DNA of 64,000 nt, from NCBI RefSeq assembly GCF_002027705.1, contig NZ_MBTG01000008.1, forward strand, positions 171,119 through 235,118, read 5' to 3'. Of this stretch, positions 8,885 through 17,076 are shown piece after piece. Positions within the stretch are counted from its first letter, which is position 1. Each line of letters opens with the position of its first letter. Source of the stretch: Paenibacillus ferrarius. GTDB taxonomy: Bacteria > Bacillota > Bacilli > Paenibacillales > NBRC-103111. Below the pieces are notes generated by a model. That model saw only the letters and a program-made list of their open reading frames with translations, had not been told where the DNA came from and ran no database searches. The position numbers were made by a program, and so were the translations under genes.

Positions 8885-8913
8885 TTTACAAACCGATGGT
8901 CGGTTTATATAAT
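8885..8913 (+). promoter_or_regulatory. SigA promoter with operator in the spacer
   Basis: TTTACA (8885-8890) and TATAAT (8908-8913) are separated by exactly 17 bp. The palindrome AAACCGATGGTCGGTTT (8890-8906) occupies almost the whole spacer. A TetR dimer bound here would block polymerase directly. The promoter drives the tetR-doxX unit that begins at 8959, implying tight autorepression. Confidence 0.85.
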
Positions 8914-8958
8914 AAGAGTAACAAAGCCACCCCCACCAACAAATAAGGAGGAATTACG

Positions 8959-9555
8959 ATGAAGCAAGAAGATCGCAGGCAGCAAACCATTCAACTGTTG
9001 CTTCAATCAACCAAAGTGCTAATAGCGGAAAAAGGATGTCACGCATTCACATTGAAGGACATTATGGATAAGTCGGGGTTATCGAAGGGTGCTATCTTCC
9101 ATTATGTGAAGAGTAAAGACGAAATCTTCGCCTGGGTGCTGCAAGAACGACTCGAGGAGACCAATGAACGATTCATGAACGAGGTGAAGCAGGAATCCCC
9201 TTCCTTCGATGGGCCGATGCAGCAAATCGTCGGACGGTTCGCCTCTTTGAGCGACACGAATGACGTCACGAACAAGGTGTTGATGTATTTGCTGGGCAAG
9301 GAAGATCAGCCTGCGGTTGCCCAAGCGCTCAACCAGTTTTATGAGCAATCCGTCCATTATGCCAAGCTTTGGATCACAACCGGCCAACAACATGCGGTCA
9401 TCTCAGCGGCGGTGGATGCAGGCAAAACAGCGGAGCTCTTCGTTCTGCTCTCCCTTGGCATAAGGATGCGCACTTCTATGCCGCAAGCCTCCTCTGCTTT
9501 CCATATCCAAGATTATTCAGCATGGATGACGCAAATTTTGAATCCGCACCAATAA
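8959..9555 (+). CDS. TetR/AcrR family regulator
   Basis: A 198-residue TetR regulator with an N-terminal HTH (FTLKDIMDKSGLSKGAIFHYVKSKDEIFAW) and a helical ligand-binding domain. The start follows AAGGAGGAATTACG. It lies under the promoter/operator at 8885-8913 and is followed 23 bp later by a DoxX-type membrane protein gene, probably its co-transcribed target. The ligand is unknown. It is transcribed divergently from the TetR-SMR operon but shares little sequence with that TetR. Confidence 0.9.
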   Translation: MKQEDRRQQTIQLLLQSTKVLIAEKGCHAFTLKDIMDKSGLSKGAIFHYVKSKDEIFAWVLQERLEETNERFMNEVKQESPSFDGPMQQIVGRFASLSDTNDVTNKVLMYLLGKEDQPAVAQALNQFYEQSVHYAKLWITTGQQHAVISAAVDAGKTAELFVLLSLGIRMRTSMPQASSAFHIQDYSAWMTQILNPHQ

Positions 9556-9578
9556 TACAAACGACCGGAGGGATAACG

Positions 9579-10013
9579 ATGATTCCTTTTTATGCGCTTA
9601 TCGTTTCTTTTCTATTATTCAAGGTTCTTGGCTTACTCGGACTATCTTATTGGGAAGGATGGCATACAGCTCTTCAAGGAGCAGTAGCTGCCATGTTCTT
9701 ACTTACCGCCTCAGCTCATTGGGGGAAAAGCCGACAAGACCTGATTCGCATGGTCCCTTCATCGTTCCCGCGGCCGGATTGGCTAGTAACGGCGACCGGA
9801 TGGCTTGAAATTGCCGGAGCTGTCGGCATACTGCTTCCAGCTACTTCCCGCGTAGCTTCCATCTGCTTGGCACTCATGCTGATTGCAATGTTCCCTGCTA
9901 ATCTGCGTGCAGCCCGAGAAGGATTAACCATACGCGGCCGAGCAACGCCCAAACTGCTTGTTCGAACATTACTGCAGCTCGTGTTTCTCACTGCGGTTAT
10001 TCTAGCTGGCTAA
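9579..10013 (+). CDS. DoxX-like four-helix membrane protein
   Basis: A 144-residue integral membrane protein with four hydrophobic segments (about 1-22, 35-52, 68-95 and 122-143). The pattern with TGWLEIAGAVGILLP in the third region and a basic loop RAAREGLTIRGRATPK matches the DoxX/YphA family. Some members relate to oxidative-stress or redox membrane complexes, but biochemical roles are poorly defined. The ATG at 9579 follows GGAGGG at 6-nt spacing; a longer frame running back into tetR lacks an RBS. It is probably co-expressed with the upstream tetR. Confidence 0.85.
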   Translation: MIPFYALIVSFLLFKVLGLLGLSYWEGWHTALQGAVAAMFLLTASAHWGKSRQDLIRMVPSSFPRPDWLVTATGWLEIAGAVGILLPATSRVASICLALMLIAMFPANLRAAREGLTIRGRATPKLLVRTLLQLVFLTAVILAG

Positions 10014-10029
10014 GCCTAAACTAATGGGA

Positions 10030-11304
10030 TTATTCTGTCATAGTGGAAGGAAATGAAATTTCAAATATGGTTCCTCTCCCCACTTCGCTCGCTACGTTGA
10101 TGTTCCCCTTCATCGCTCGGAGCAGGCTGAAAGAAACCATAGTGCCTAGACCAGTCCCTTTTTCTTTGGTCGAAAAGTAAGGAGTTCCAAGCCTGCTGAT
10201 CTGCTCTTGCGTCATCCCAATCCCTGTATCCGTTATGGTTAATACGAGGTCATTCTTCTGTTTGCTTAAGCTGATGCTTAACACACCGCCGTCGGCAGAC
10301 ATGGCCTCAATCGCGTTTTTCCCAATATTAATCAGCGACTGCCGAAGTTTATTTCGATCACCGAGCATAAACATACTGTTCTCCTGCAATAAAACATTGA
10401 TCTGCACCTCATGGTAATTCGCGAAAGTTTGAAGCACATGGACGACATACTGAACCTCATCATGCAAATTAATCTTCTCGATCTTCTCCGGCTCCGGTTT
10501 GGCAATGGCCAAATAATCCGTAATAATCATTTGTGCGCGCTCCAGCTCCTCCAGCGAGATCTTTTGATAAAACAGTTTTTTCTCCTGCTCCAGCCCCTGA
10601 GCTCCCATTAGTTGAATAAACCCTCTTACCGACGTAAGTGGATTACGTATTTCATGTGCAACTGAGGCAGCCATCTCACTGACGATTTTTATTTTATCGC
10701 TAAGCACAGCCTTTTCTTGCATATGATGATAGTTTTGTAGAAACTCGATTAGAAATACGACTAAAGCTGTCACCGCACCTTGCAAAATATATACTTTTAA
10801 CGTTTCCGATCTGTGCAACAGCAAAAGGCCAATGTTATGTATCAGCAGCAGATAGATTGTAAATGTCACAATTTTTATAAAAACGCCCATCAATATGGCC
10901 GTGATCATTTTCTTATAGATATCATATTGCTTGTACTTTTTCAAAAAAACAGCAATACAAATCATCGTCGGTACAAAAGCAAGAGCATATTCAAGATTAT
11001 TCGGACTCCCTATCACAAATCGACAGACGAGCACCGTCGCATAGAGGAACACCGACACATAAATACCGCCATACAAAGAGCCCACCAGCAGCGGAATCGA
11101 ACGGAAATCATAAATAAGGTTGTATAAATTCACAGGAAACGACATCGTAAATACGATAGCTACAGCAAAAACAATGAAAATCATTAACCGATAAAGCTTG
11201 GAATTATTCTGAAATTTAATGATATAAGGATAGAAAGCCAGCGGGGAATAGATTAAGAAGACATTTAATATAAAGTCTTTAAAATAGTTGATCATCGGGG
11301 GCAC
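10030..11304 (-). CDS. KinB-like membrane sensor histidine kinase
   Basis: A 424-residue sensor kinase. The first 190 residues contain about six hydrophobic helices with no large extracytoplasmic loop (5TMR-LYT-like layout). The cytoplasmic part has the dimerisation/phosphoacceptor segment SVAHEIRNPLTSVRGFIQLM (His near 218), an N box (NIGKNAIEAM), G1 (ITDTGIGM) and G2 (GTGLGTMVSF). The topology, the H-box wording and overall length closely parallel Bacillus subtilis KinB, which feeds the sporulation phosphorelay. No response regulator is adjacent, as expected for phosphorelay kinases. The first codon is GTG at 11304 or ATG at 11295; neither has a strong RBS. The signal is unknown. Confidence 0.85.
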   Translation of the reverse strand: MPPMINYFKDFILNVFLIYSPLAFYPYIIKFQNNSKLYRLMIFIVFAVAIVFTMSFPVNLYNLIYDFRSIPLLVGSLYGGIYVSVFLYATVLVCRFVIGSPNNLEYALAFVPTMICIAVFLKKYKQYDIYKKMITAILMGVFIKIVTFTIYLLLIHNIGLLLLHRSETLKVYILQGAVTALVVFLIEFLQNYHHMQEKAVLSDKIKIVSEMAASVAHEIRNPLTSVRGFIQLMGAQGLEQEKKLFYQKISLEELERAQMIITDYLAIAKPEPEKIEKINLHDEVQYVVHVLQTFANYHEVQINVLLQENSMFMLGDRNKLRQSLINIGKNAIEAMSADGGVLSISLSKQKNDLVLTITDTGIGMTQEQISRLGTPYFSTKEKGTGLGTMVSFSLLRAMKGNINVASEVGRGTIFEISFPSTMTE

Positions 11305-11413
11305 CGTCTTATGGTTATATTTTCAAATGTATACGCTCGCTCTACCTGTCATAATTCGGTGTAATTCCTTGGAATCCTTCAAACCATTTTACATATTTCT
11401 CCTTTTCAAACGG

Positions 11414-11450
11414 AAAGAGACCCACAGGAACATGCTGTGAGTCTCTTTTT
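11414..11450 (-). terminator. Terminator between ltaS and the kinase gene
   Basis: A 14-bp imperfect stem (AAAGAGACCCACAG with CTGTGAGTCTCTTT) immediately follows the stop codon of the LtaS-type gene. It separates that gene from the downstream kinase and carries T-rich flanks on both strands. Confidence 0.75.
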
Positions 11451-11452
11451 AC

Positions 11453-13333
11453 TTATTTATGGAAATAGTTGCTTTCGTGCACCCAATCCGCAATCTGAAA
11501 GGAACGAAGAAGATGGCTCATGTCTGGCTCTTCAGGCTGTCTGCCTACAATGGCCCCATCGTTCAGAACGGTATAATCTCGCTTCGTATTGACGAGAATT
11601 TTGCCCATTGCGGTCGATTCGAATTTCGCGGCGTCTACCCCCATCAGATAAGCAAGCGTTGGCAAGGTATCGATTTGTCCACCGACCGTTTCAATCGTCT
11701 CGCTCTGCATGCCCTTGCTGTAGACGATGAATGGAAGTTTCAGCGTATGCGATCTCCACTTTTCGTTTTCCAGCGGTGGGAGGGCGTCAATCTGGTCCTG
11801 ATAATATTTATGGACGCCCGTATGATCGCCATACACGACGACAACCGTGTTATCCAATAGTCCTGCTTTGTCCATTTTACCTAAAAATGCACCGATCTGC
11901 TTATCCGTATAATGCAGTGCCTGAAAGTAGGCACCCATAATCGTCTGCTCGAGGCTGGGATTCAGGCGCAGTTCCCTCTTGTCTTCGGCCAAATCAAACG
12001 GACCATGGCTTGATAAAGTAACCAGATGCAGCAGGAATGGCTGATGTACGTCCTTGATTTTATCACTCATCTGGCGCAGGTACGACTCATCTGAGAAGCC
12101 GATTCCGACCTGCTCGTCGAAATTAAATTTACGTAAATCCCAGCTCTCTTGATAGCCAATCGCATGATGCGCTTCAAGCCAATTCCAGTTTCCGGCTGGT
12201 TCCGGATGTGACGAAATCGTATGATACCCGATGCCCTCAAGCAGCTTTGGCAGCGAATTGTACGTATTGGTAGGGTAGCGATAGAAGTTTGTCCCCGACC
12301 TGAGCGGAAATATCGAAGTTGTCGTAAGCAAATCACTGTCTGAGCTGGTTCCGTTATTGACTTGCTCATAGAAGTTCGTAAAGTTCAAGCTGCTGCCCAG
12401 CATCCGATTCAAGTTCGGTGTAATTTCCTGCCCGTTTGCCTTCTGGCCGAGCACGAACGCTTCCAAGGATTCAACCTGAATCACAATCAGGTTTTTCCCT
12501 AGAAATTTGCCTTTATAGCCATTGTCAGGCAGCTTCTCAGCATTACTCGCGAACCAATCCTGCACTTCGCCGCGTTCTTGCGATGTAAGATCAACTTCTT
12601 TGGTTTCACCAAACAACCTTAGTCCATCGAGAAAATGATAGCCAATCGGCGACATGTTCGACATGGACTGAAAGGGAACCCAGCACATTCTCAGAAAGAT
12701 CATCTGACCTTTCGTAGCGTCCTGCACATCAATTCGGTAATGGTCGTAGGAGATGACGCCTACGGCTGCTGCCATCAGAATGGCAGCGAGTACCGGATGC
12801 CTTCTGTGCCTGCGCTTTCCAGCTGCAGCGGCGGTTTTCATGCGAAAAAGCGCAAAGCAACCGATGATGATGAGATCGATCAGAAACCAAAAATCGAATA
12901 ATCGAATAACCGTCCATAGATTTAAGTGGAGCGGATTAAAACCGTTTGCATGCTGAATAAACCGCAGAGACAAAAAAGCGGCATAGGCACGGTAGTAAAC
13001 CAAATCCCAGAAAAGCAGCAAACTAAAGGCCGTATGTATAACGAGCAAATACGTACGGCGGCCGCGGTTTGTGAAGAACAGTCCGATCGCCACGAAGAAC
13101 AAAACGAACATAAGATGCGAGAAAACGGGAGGAAGACTAAAGTACATTTTACCAATATTAACTCCGGCCGAATCCGGTGCGTGCAGCGCTGCCAGAAGCA
13201 GCAATGACTTTAGCAAAACAGCCGCGTACGTATAGATCAGCAGCTTATTGTTCAGCAGTATTAACCAGAACGAAGCGTAAACTGTGGTGCGTTGTTTCTG
13301 TTTCTTTTGCTTTTGTAATTGGAATGGAAGCAA
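11453..13333 (-). CDS. LtaS-family lipoteichoic acid synthase / phosphoglycerol transferase
   Basis: A 626-residue membrane-anchored sulfatase-fold enzyme. Five N-terminal helices (about 25-185) anchor an extracellular catalytic domain with the metal and nucleophile residues of LtaS: Glu in VIQVESLEAF, Thr in NNGTSSDSDLL and Asp-His in VVVYGDHTG. LtaS enzymes polymerise glycerol phosphate from phosphatidylglycerol onto a glycolipid anchor at the cell surface; paralogues act as primases or in stress and sporulation. The start is TTG at 13333 with GAGGTG 8-9 nt upstream. It is monocistronic, with its own terminator. Which LtaS paralogue it is cannot be decided here. Confidence 0.9.
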   Translation of the reverse strand: MLPFQLQKQKKQKQRTTVYASFWLILLNNKLLIYTYAAVLLKSLLLLAALHAPDSAGVNIGKMYFSLPPVFSHLMFVLFFVAIGLFFTNRGRRTYLLVIHTAFSLLLFWDLVYYRAYAAFLSLRFIQHANGFNPLHLNLWTVIRLFDFWFLIDLIIIGCFALFRMKTAAAAGKRRHRRHPVLAAILMAAAVGVISYDHYRIDVQDATKGQMIFLRMCWVPFQSMSNMSPIGYHFLDGLRLFGETKEVDLTSQERGEVQDWFASNAEKLPDNGYKGKFLGKNLIVIQVESLEAFVLGQKANGQEITPNLNRMLGSSLNFTNFYEQVNNGTSSDSDLLTTTSIFPLRSGTNFYRYPTNTYNSLPKLLEGIGYHTISSHPEPAGNWNWLEAHHAIGYQESWDLRKFNFDEQVGIGFSDESYLRQMSDKIKDVHQPFLLHLVTLSSHGPFDLAEDKRELRLNPSLEQTIMGAYFQALHYTDKQIGAFLGKMDKAGLLDNTVVVVYGDHTGVHKYYQDQIDALPPLENEKWRSHTLKLPFIVYSKGMQSETIETVGGQIDTLPTLAYLMGVDAAKFESTAMGKILVNTKRDYTVLNDGAIVGRQPEEPDMSHLLRSFQIADWVHESNYFHK

Positions 13334-13413
13334 GGATTGTTCACCTCATGGAATAGTCGAGAAAGCCGATTTTTCCATTTTAACACAAGATGTATAAGGA
13401 TGTTAGAACAGAA

Positions 13414-13890
13414 TTATTCCAACGACGCTGCCTCAGTTGCGCGCTTTGGCTCACTTTTCCCACCTAATTTAAACACTATAATGCCGCCAACAATGATCAA
13501 GACGCCTAGCAGCTGCTTCATCGTGAAGTCGATCTTTTCCAAACCCAGCCAACCGAAAGAGTCCCATACTAAAGCAAATACAAGCTGTGAAGTCAATATG
13601 ATCGAGACCGCAACCGTGGGACCCAGCAGCCTTATTCCATTGACCAAAGATAGCACAACACCTACTCCGATCATGCCGCTGAACCAATACCAGACCTGCA
13701 TATTGGGCAAGTGAAACATTTGCTTGCCTTCAAAAATGAAACCTAACGTCAACGAAGCGACAAATCCCAGTCCTAGAACCAATGCCGTTGTAGCCCAAGA
13801 ACCTGCTCGTTCATTTACTTTGCTGTTGAAAATGTTTTGCAAGCTAACGAGCGAACCTGCAATTAATGCCAAAACGAGCCCCACAATCAT
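13414..13890 (-). CDS. YdcZ/DUF606 family membrane protein (distal copy)
   Basis: A 158-residue protein with five predicted membrane helices, of the YdcZ (DUF606) branch of the drug/metabolite transporter superfamily, which is half the size of normal EamA transporters. Characteristic segments are SLQNIFNSKVNERAGSW near the N-terminus and IILTSQLVFALVWDSFGWLG. It is the last gene of a ydcZ-crp-ydcZ operon, 18 bp after the regulator. Two half-size DMT proteins in one operon probably assemble as a heterodimer. The substrate is unknown. Confidence 0.88.
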   Translation of the reverse strand: MIVGLVLALIAGSLVSLQNIFNSKVNERAGSWATTALVLGLGFVASLTLGFIFEGKQMFHLPNMQVWYWFSGMIGVGVVLSLVNGIRLLGPTVAVSIILTSQLVFALVWDSFGWLGLEKIDFTMKQLLGVLIIVGGIIVFKLGGKSEPKRATEAASLE

Positions 13891-13908
13891 CGCACATCGC
13901 TCCCTCTT

Positions 13909-14607
13909 TTACTCATAAATATTGCGGCTTGCCAGCGTACTTAACCCTTCCCTATCCTTCACAACAATGACCCCTTTATCGCGCTCTATCAAGCCTTCTT
14001 TACCGAATTGTTGGATGACGCGATTCAAATGCCGATAGCTGGTTCCAATTAAATTGGCGGCATCTCTGAGATTGGCCGATTTCAGATGTCCTTGAAACTG
14101 GGAGTCCGCCTCATCAAAAGAGACAGACAACAGATAGCTGGCTAGCCGAATTTCGACAGGATGCATTAAATTAAAACTCAAAGAATTCGATTTCACACAA
14201 AATTTATTCGTAATAATCTCGAGCAAAAATTGCAGCAAAGAAGCGTCGCCTTTTCCATACTTTTTCAGCCACCGCTGTTGAACGCCTATCATATGAACCG
14301 GGGACACCGCTTCTACCGTATTGATGAATTCAATGCCCTGCACATATTCAATATCCCCAATCACCTCTACTGGGTTTTTAAAAGAGAGAATCAAGGATTT
14401 GCCTTCAGCCGAAGTATGATAGATTTTAACTTTCCCTTTTACCAGGACATACAGATACTCAGCCGCCTCTCCTTGGGAACAGATAAGCTCACCTTGGTTG
14501 AAGCTGAACAGTGATAAATATGGTACTATTTGTTCATTAAAAATGGCTTCTATTCGATACAGCTGCAAATAGCGCCTGAGCTGTTCGTGATCTTTGATTT
14601 CTTTCAT
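13909..14607 (-). CDS. Crp/Fnr family regulator (YeiL-like)
   Basis: A 232-residue Crp/Fnr regulator with an N-terminal cyclic-nucleotide-binding beta-roll (about 25-135, GEAAEYLYVLVKGKVKIY) and a C-terminal winged HTH (SANLRDAANLIGTSYRHLNRVIQQF). The arginine/serine cAMP ligands of Crp are not evident, and no N-terminal cysteine cluster for an iron-sulfur centre is seen, so it resembles the YeiL-type branch. ATG at 14607 is chosen; GTG at 14619 overlaps the RBS. It is sandwiched between two ydcZ genes on one strand, so it likely regulates this transporter pair. Confidence 0.85.
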   Translation of the reverse strand: MKEIKDHEQLRRYLQLYRIEAIFNEQIVPYLSLFSFNQGELICSQGEAAEYLYVLVKGKVKIYHTSAEGKSLILSFKNPVEVIGDIEYVQGIEFINTVEAVSPVHMIGVQQRWLKKYGKGDASLLQFLLEIITNKFCVKSNSLSFNLMHPVEIRLASYLLSVSFDEADSQFQGHLKSANLRDAANLIGTSYRHLNRVIQQFGKEGLIERDKGVIVVKDREGLSTLASRNIYE

Positions 14608-14669
14608 AACACCGTTCACCTCCGGCTATCCAATTCCTCTGAATTTGGTGAATTGGCACCCTTTTCCAC

Positions 14670-15095
14670 TCAAAATCTTAGTATGACCACACCAGCAATC
14701 ATCATTCCAATACCGATGAACTGTGGCAGCTGCATCTTCTGTTTAACCACTCCAAACCATCCGTTGCTGTCAATTAAAAAAGTGAGACTCAGTTGGGCAA
14801 TCAGAATAGCCGATATGGTAAGCGTCACTCCAATATGATGAATCGCGGTGACATTGCTAAAAATAATGATAGCCCCAAAAGTCCCGCCAATCAAATACAA
14901 TGGCTTTACCTGCTTAAAGCTGTGCCCTTTGCCGCCTCGGACAAAAAACAAGATAACCAAAGCCGTTACGAAGCCGGTAAAATGGGTAATCGTTGCCGCC
15001 TGCCAAGTCCCAATATCTTGACTGATGCGAGAATTAGCCACGCCTTGCAATGTAATCAAGGTTCCACCTAAAAAAGCAAATAAACTCCCTCTCAT
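14670..15095 (-). CDS. YdcZ/DUF606 family membrane protein (proximal copy)
   Basis: A 141-residue half-size DMT protein with five hydrophobic helices. It has the family pattern GGTLITLQGVANSRISQDIG at the N-terminus and AQLSLTFLIDSNGWFG in the second half, aligning with the other ydcZ copy 1.2 kb away. The start has GAAGGGAGAG upstream. As first gene of the operon it is followed by the Crp/Fnr regulator and then the second copy. An export or uptake role with its partner is likely; the ligand is unknown. Confidence 0.88.
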   Translation of the reverse strand: MRGSLFAFLGGTLITLQGVANSRISQDIGTWQAATITHFTGFVTALVILFFVRGGKGHSFKQVKPLYLIGGTFGAIIIFSNVTAIHHIGVTLTISAILIAQLSLTFLIDSNGWFGVVKQKMQLPQFIGIGMMIAGVVILRF

Positions 15096-15334
15096 TTGGT
15101 CTCTCCCTTCCTTTCGATGTCTTTATTATTAAATGACAACTCCCCGCCTCTTGGAAAGGACATATGTCCTCAGATTCGCAAAGATCATTTCTTTCATAAA
15201 AACAAGTAGGGAGCAACCATAAACAACACATTTTCGTCTGAAATTATGTCGATATTTGTAGGAAAATCCATGTAAACAAATGTTTAGTTGAGGTATACTT
15301 TGTCTATAGACGTAAACAAAGAGGATGTGCGGAA

Positions 15335-16261
15335 ATGAGTATCGACCGGCAAGCTATTTATACAAGTACACAAGTATTACAAGAGAACGCAGTATTAGCC
15401 GCGCTCGAACAGTCACTGGCGATGATTGAATTTAATATTGATGGTGAAGTGCTTTGGGCGAACGAGCATTTCGCGCATGCTATGGGCTACCAAGTTCAAG
15501 AACTTCCCGGCATGCACCATCGGCAGTTCTGTTCACCCGATTTTGCCCAAAGTCCAAAGTACGCAATCCTGTGGGAAAATCTCAGAAATGGCGTTAAATT
15601 TCAGGAAAAAATCATTCGCGTTGGGAACAACGGCCAATCTCTTTGGCTTGAGGCCACCTACATGCCCATCTACAAGGATGACAATCAGGTTGTCGCCGTT
15701 CTGAAAATAGCGACTGATATTACGGCAAGGGAAACGGCTGCTACCCAAGTCACCAAAGAGCTGCAGCAGATGGCTGAGAACTTGCTAAAGCGCACAGATG
15801 AAGGCATACAACGCAGTCAGCAAGTCGCTTCAACCATCGAACATGTAGTTCACGACAACGAGAACAACCTGGGCTCTCTTCAAGATCTCGAACAGCAAGC
15901 CAAAATTATTCATGGTATCGTCCAGACCATTCGGGACTTCGCCTCGCAAACGAACCTTCTTGCCTTGAACGCGACCATAGAAGCGGCGCATGCCGGGGAA
16001 CACGGACGGGGCTTCAATGTTGTGGCAACAGAAGTCAGAAAGCTTGCCCAGAATGTGCAAGAAGCTATTAAACAAATCCAAACCACCGTAACCGCGATCT
16101 CTGAGCAAGTTGCTCGGGTCAGCAGCGGCACGAAAAACTCCCAAAAGTCCGTCATCCACAGCCAACTTCAAATCCAACAAGCCGTCAACGAGTTCACCCT
16201 CATCGGTCAAGCCGCAAGCAATTTGGATGCTCAAGCCAAAATTCTGAACCAGCTAATTTGA
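15335..16261 (+). CDS. Soluble PAS-domain methyl-accepting chemotaxis protein
   Basis: A 308-residue receptor without membrane helices. A PAS domain (about 22-130, with [22 protein letters not shown] strands and the terminal [12 protein letters not shown]) is joined to a short MCP signalling domain whose hairpin tip is nearly canonical ([30 protein letters not shown]). No HAMP is present. Such cytoplasmic PAS-MCPs sense redox state, oxygen or small ligands through a bound cofactor and signal to CheA/CheW. The start follows GAGGATGTGCGGAA. It is monocistronic and ends at a repeat array. Confidence 0.9.
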   Translation: MSIDRQAIYTSTQVLQENAVLAALEQSLAMIEFNIDGEVLWANEHFAHAMGYQVQELPGMHHRQFCSPDFAQSPKYAILWENLRNGVKFQEKIIRVGNNGQSLWLEATYMPIYKDDNQVVAVLKIATDITARETAATQVTKELQQMAENLLKRTDEGIQRSQQVASTIEHVVHDNENNLGSLQDLEQQAKIIHGIVQTIRDFASQTNLLALNATIEAAHAGEHGRGFNVVATEVRKLAQNVQEAIKQIQTTVTAISEQVARVSSGTKNSQKSVIHSQLQIQQAVNEFTLIGQAASNLDAQAKILNQLI

Positions 16262-16298
16262 TGGGTATTTTTCACACTTGGAAGCCTGCTTTGCGCCT

Positions 16299-16484
16299 GA
16301 GCCTGCTTTTTTCGCCTTCTCAGCAGCTTGTTGCACCTTTTGTTCCGCCGAGACGGCTTTTTTGGCTGGCTCAGCTTGCTTTCTTGCTCGAAACTTCGTT
16401 TTCTGCACCTGAGCCTGCTTTTTTCGCCTTCTCAGCAGCTTGTTGCACCTTTTGTTCCGCCGAGACGGCTTTTTTGGCAGGCTC
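16299..16484. repeat. GAGCCTGCC-type four-hairpin array (copy 1)
   Basis: Four 23-bp imperfect palindromes with T-rich loops lie at 16299-16321, 16350-16372, 16411-16433 and 16462-16484; centre spacings are 51/61/51. Odd units read GAGCCTGC..CCTTCTC and even units GAGACGGC..GGCTC, so the array is two near-identical copies of a roughly 112-bp dimer. It lies between convergent genes. The minus strand carries a 43-codon frame with AEPAKKA repeats (16371-16502), treated as incidental. Confidence 0.85.
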
Positions 16485-16518
16485 AGCGGCTGACGGACTC
16501 ATATTTCCTCTCTTCCAC

Positions 16519-16570
16519 TGCTTTCAACCCAAATAAGAGCCCCCAAGGGCTCTTATTTGGGTTGAAAGCA
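16519..16570. terminator. Perfect 24-bp stem between convergent genes
   Basis: Arms 16519-16542 and 16547-16570 are fully complementary around a CCAA loop. It lies 11 bp beyond the stop of the minus-strand gene and just after the repeat array, so it probably ends transcription from both sides. Confidence 0.75.
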
Positions 16571-16580
16571 ACCTCACTAT

Positions 16581-16889
16581 TTAAAATTGAGAATAAACCA
16601 AAAACCCTAACATCGGCACGATCCAGATTAGCGGAATGGCGTTCCAGATCAGCGCAGCTTTATATCTTGTGCGGGCAAACAGAACCCAACCTCCAATTAG
16701 TGCAGCAAGAAGGCCCAGAGGATAAGCGACAATATAAGAAAAAATGAGCCACGTCTTCGTGTCACTCATCGCACTGGGATCGTCGAACATCATGACAGAA
16801 AATCCAGCAATAAACAGCCAAACAGCGATAAATAAAACATAGACGATTTGCGATAAAATGAAGCTCCAAAGCATTTTTTGACGAGTCAT
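16581..16889 (-). CDS. Small membrane protein of unknown function
   Basis: A 102-residue protein with three strongly hydrophobic segments (about 8-32, 46-69 and 80-100) and a short acidic loop (DDPSAMSD). The start follows GAGGTATGACAA. I do not recognise the family; similar small three-helix proteins are common in Bacillales. The gene is flanked by a 24-bp hairpin at its 3' end and by the large LuxR gene on the same strand further downstream of the array, with no operonic link apparent. Confidence 0.7.
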   Translation of the reverse strand: MTRQKMLWSFILSQIVYVLFIAVWLFIAGFSVMMFDDPSAMSDTKTWLIFSYIVAYPLGLLAALIGGWVLFARTRYKAALIWNAIPLIWIVPMLGFLVYSQF

Positions 16890-17076
16890 TTGTCATACCT
16901 CTATTCCAACTGGTTTGTTCCCTATCAACTCTATTATACTTCGATTTTTGGCAAAATCTATGACAACAATAGACAAATTCCACATGGGTCAGAGCTAATG
17001 GATTCCCCATGAAGCTGGTCTGGTCTGGCCCGGATTGAAGCTAGCTGAGCGGGTTCGCCCAAATCGTATTTCTCAG

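Noticed and set aside
16371..16502. A 43-codon minus-strand gene rich in AEPAKKA, with a weak RBS; similar peptides at 38.8-39.1 and 63.2 kb
   Set aside because: The peptide similarity follows from the shared palindrome GAGCCTGCC..GGCAGGCTC, both strands are open, and spacing of the hairpins, not reading frame, is conserved among the loci.
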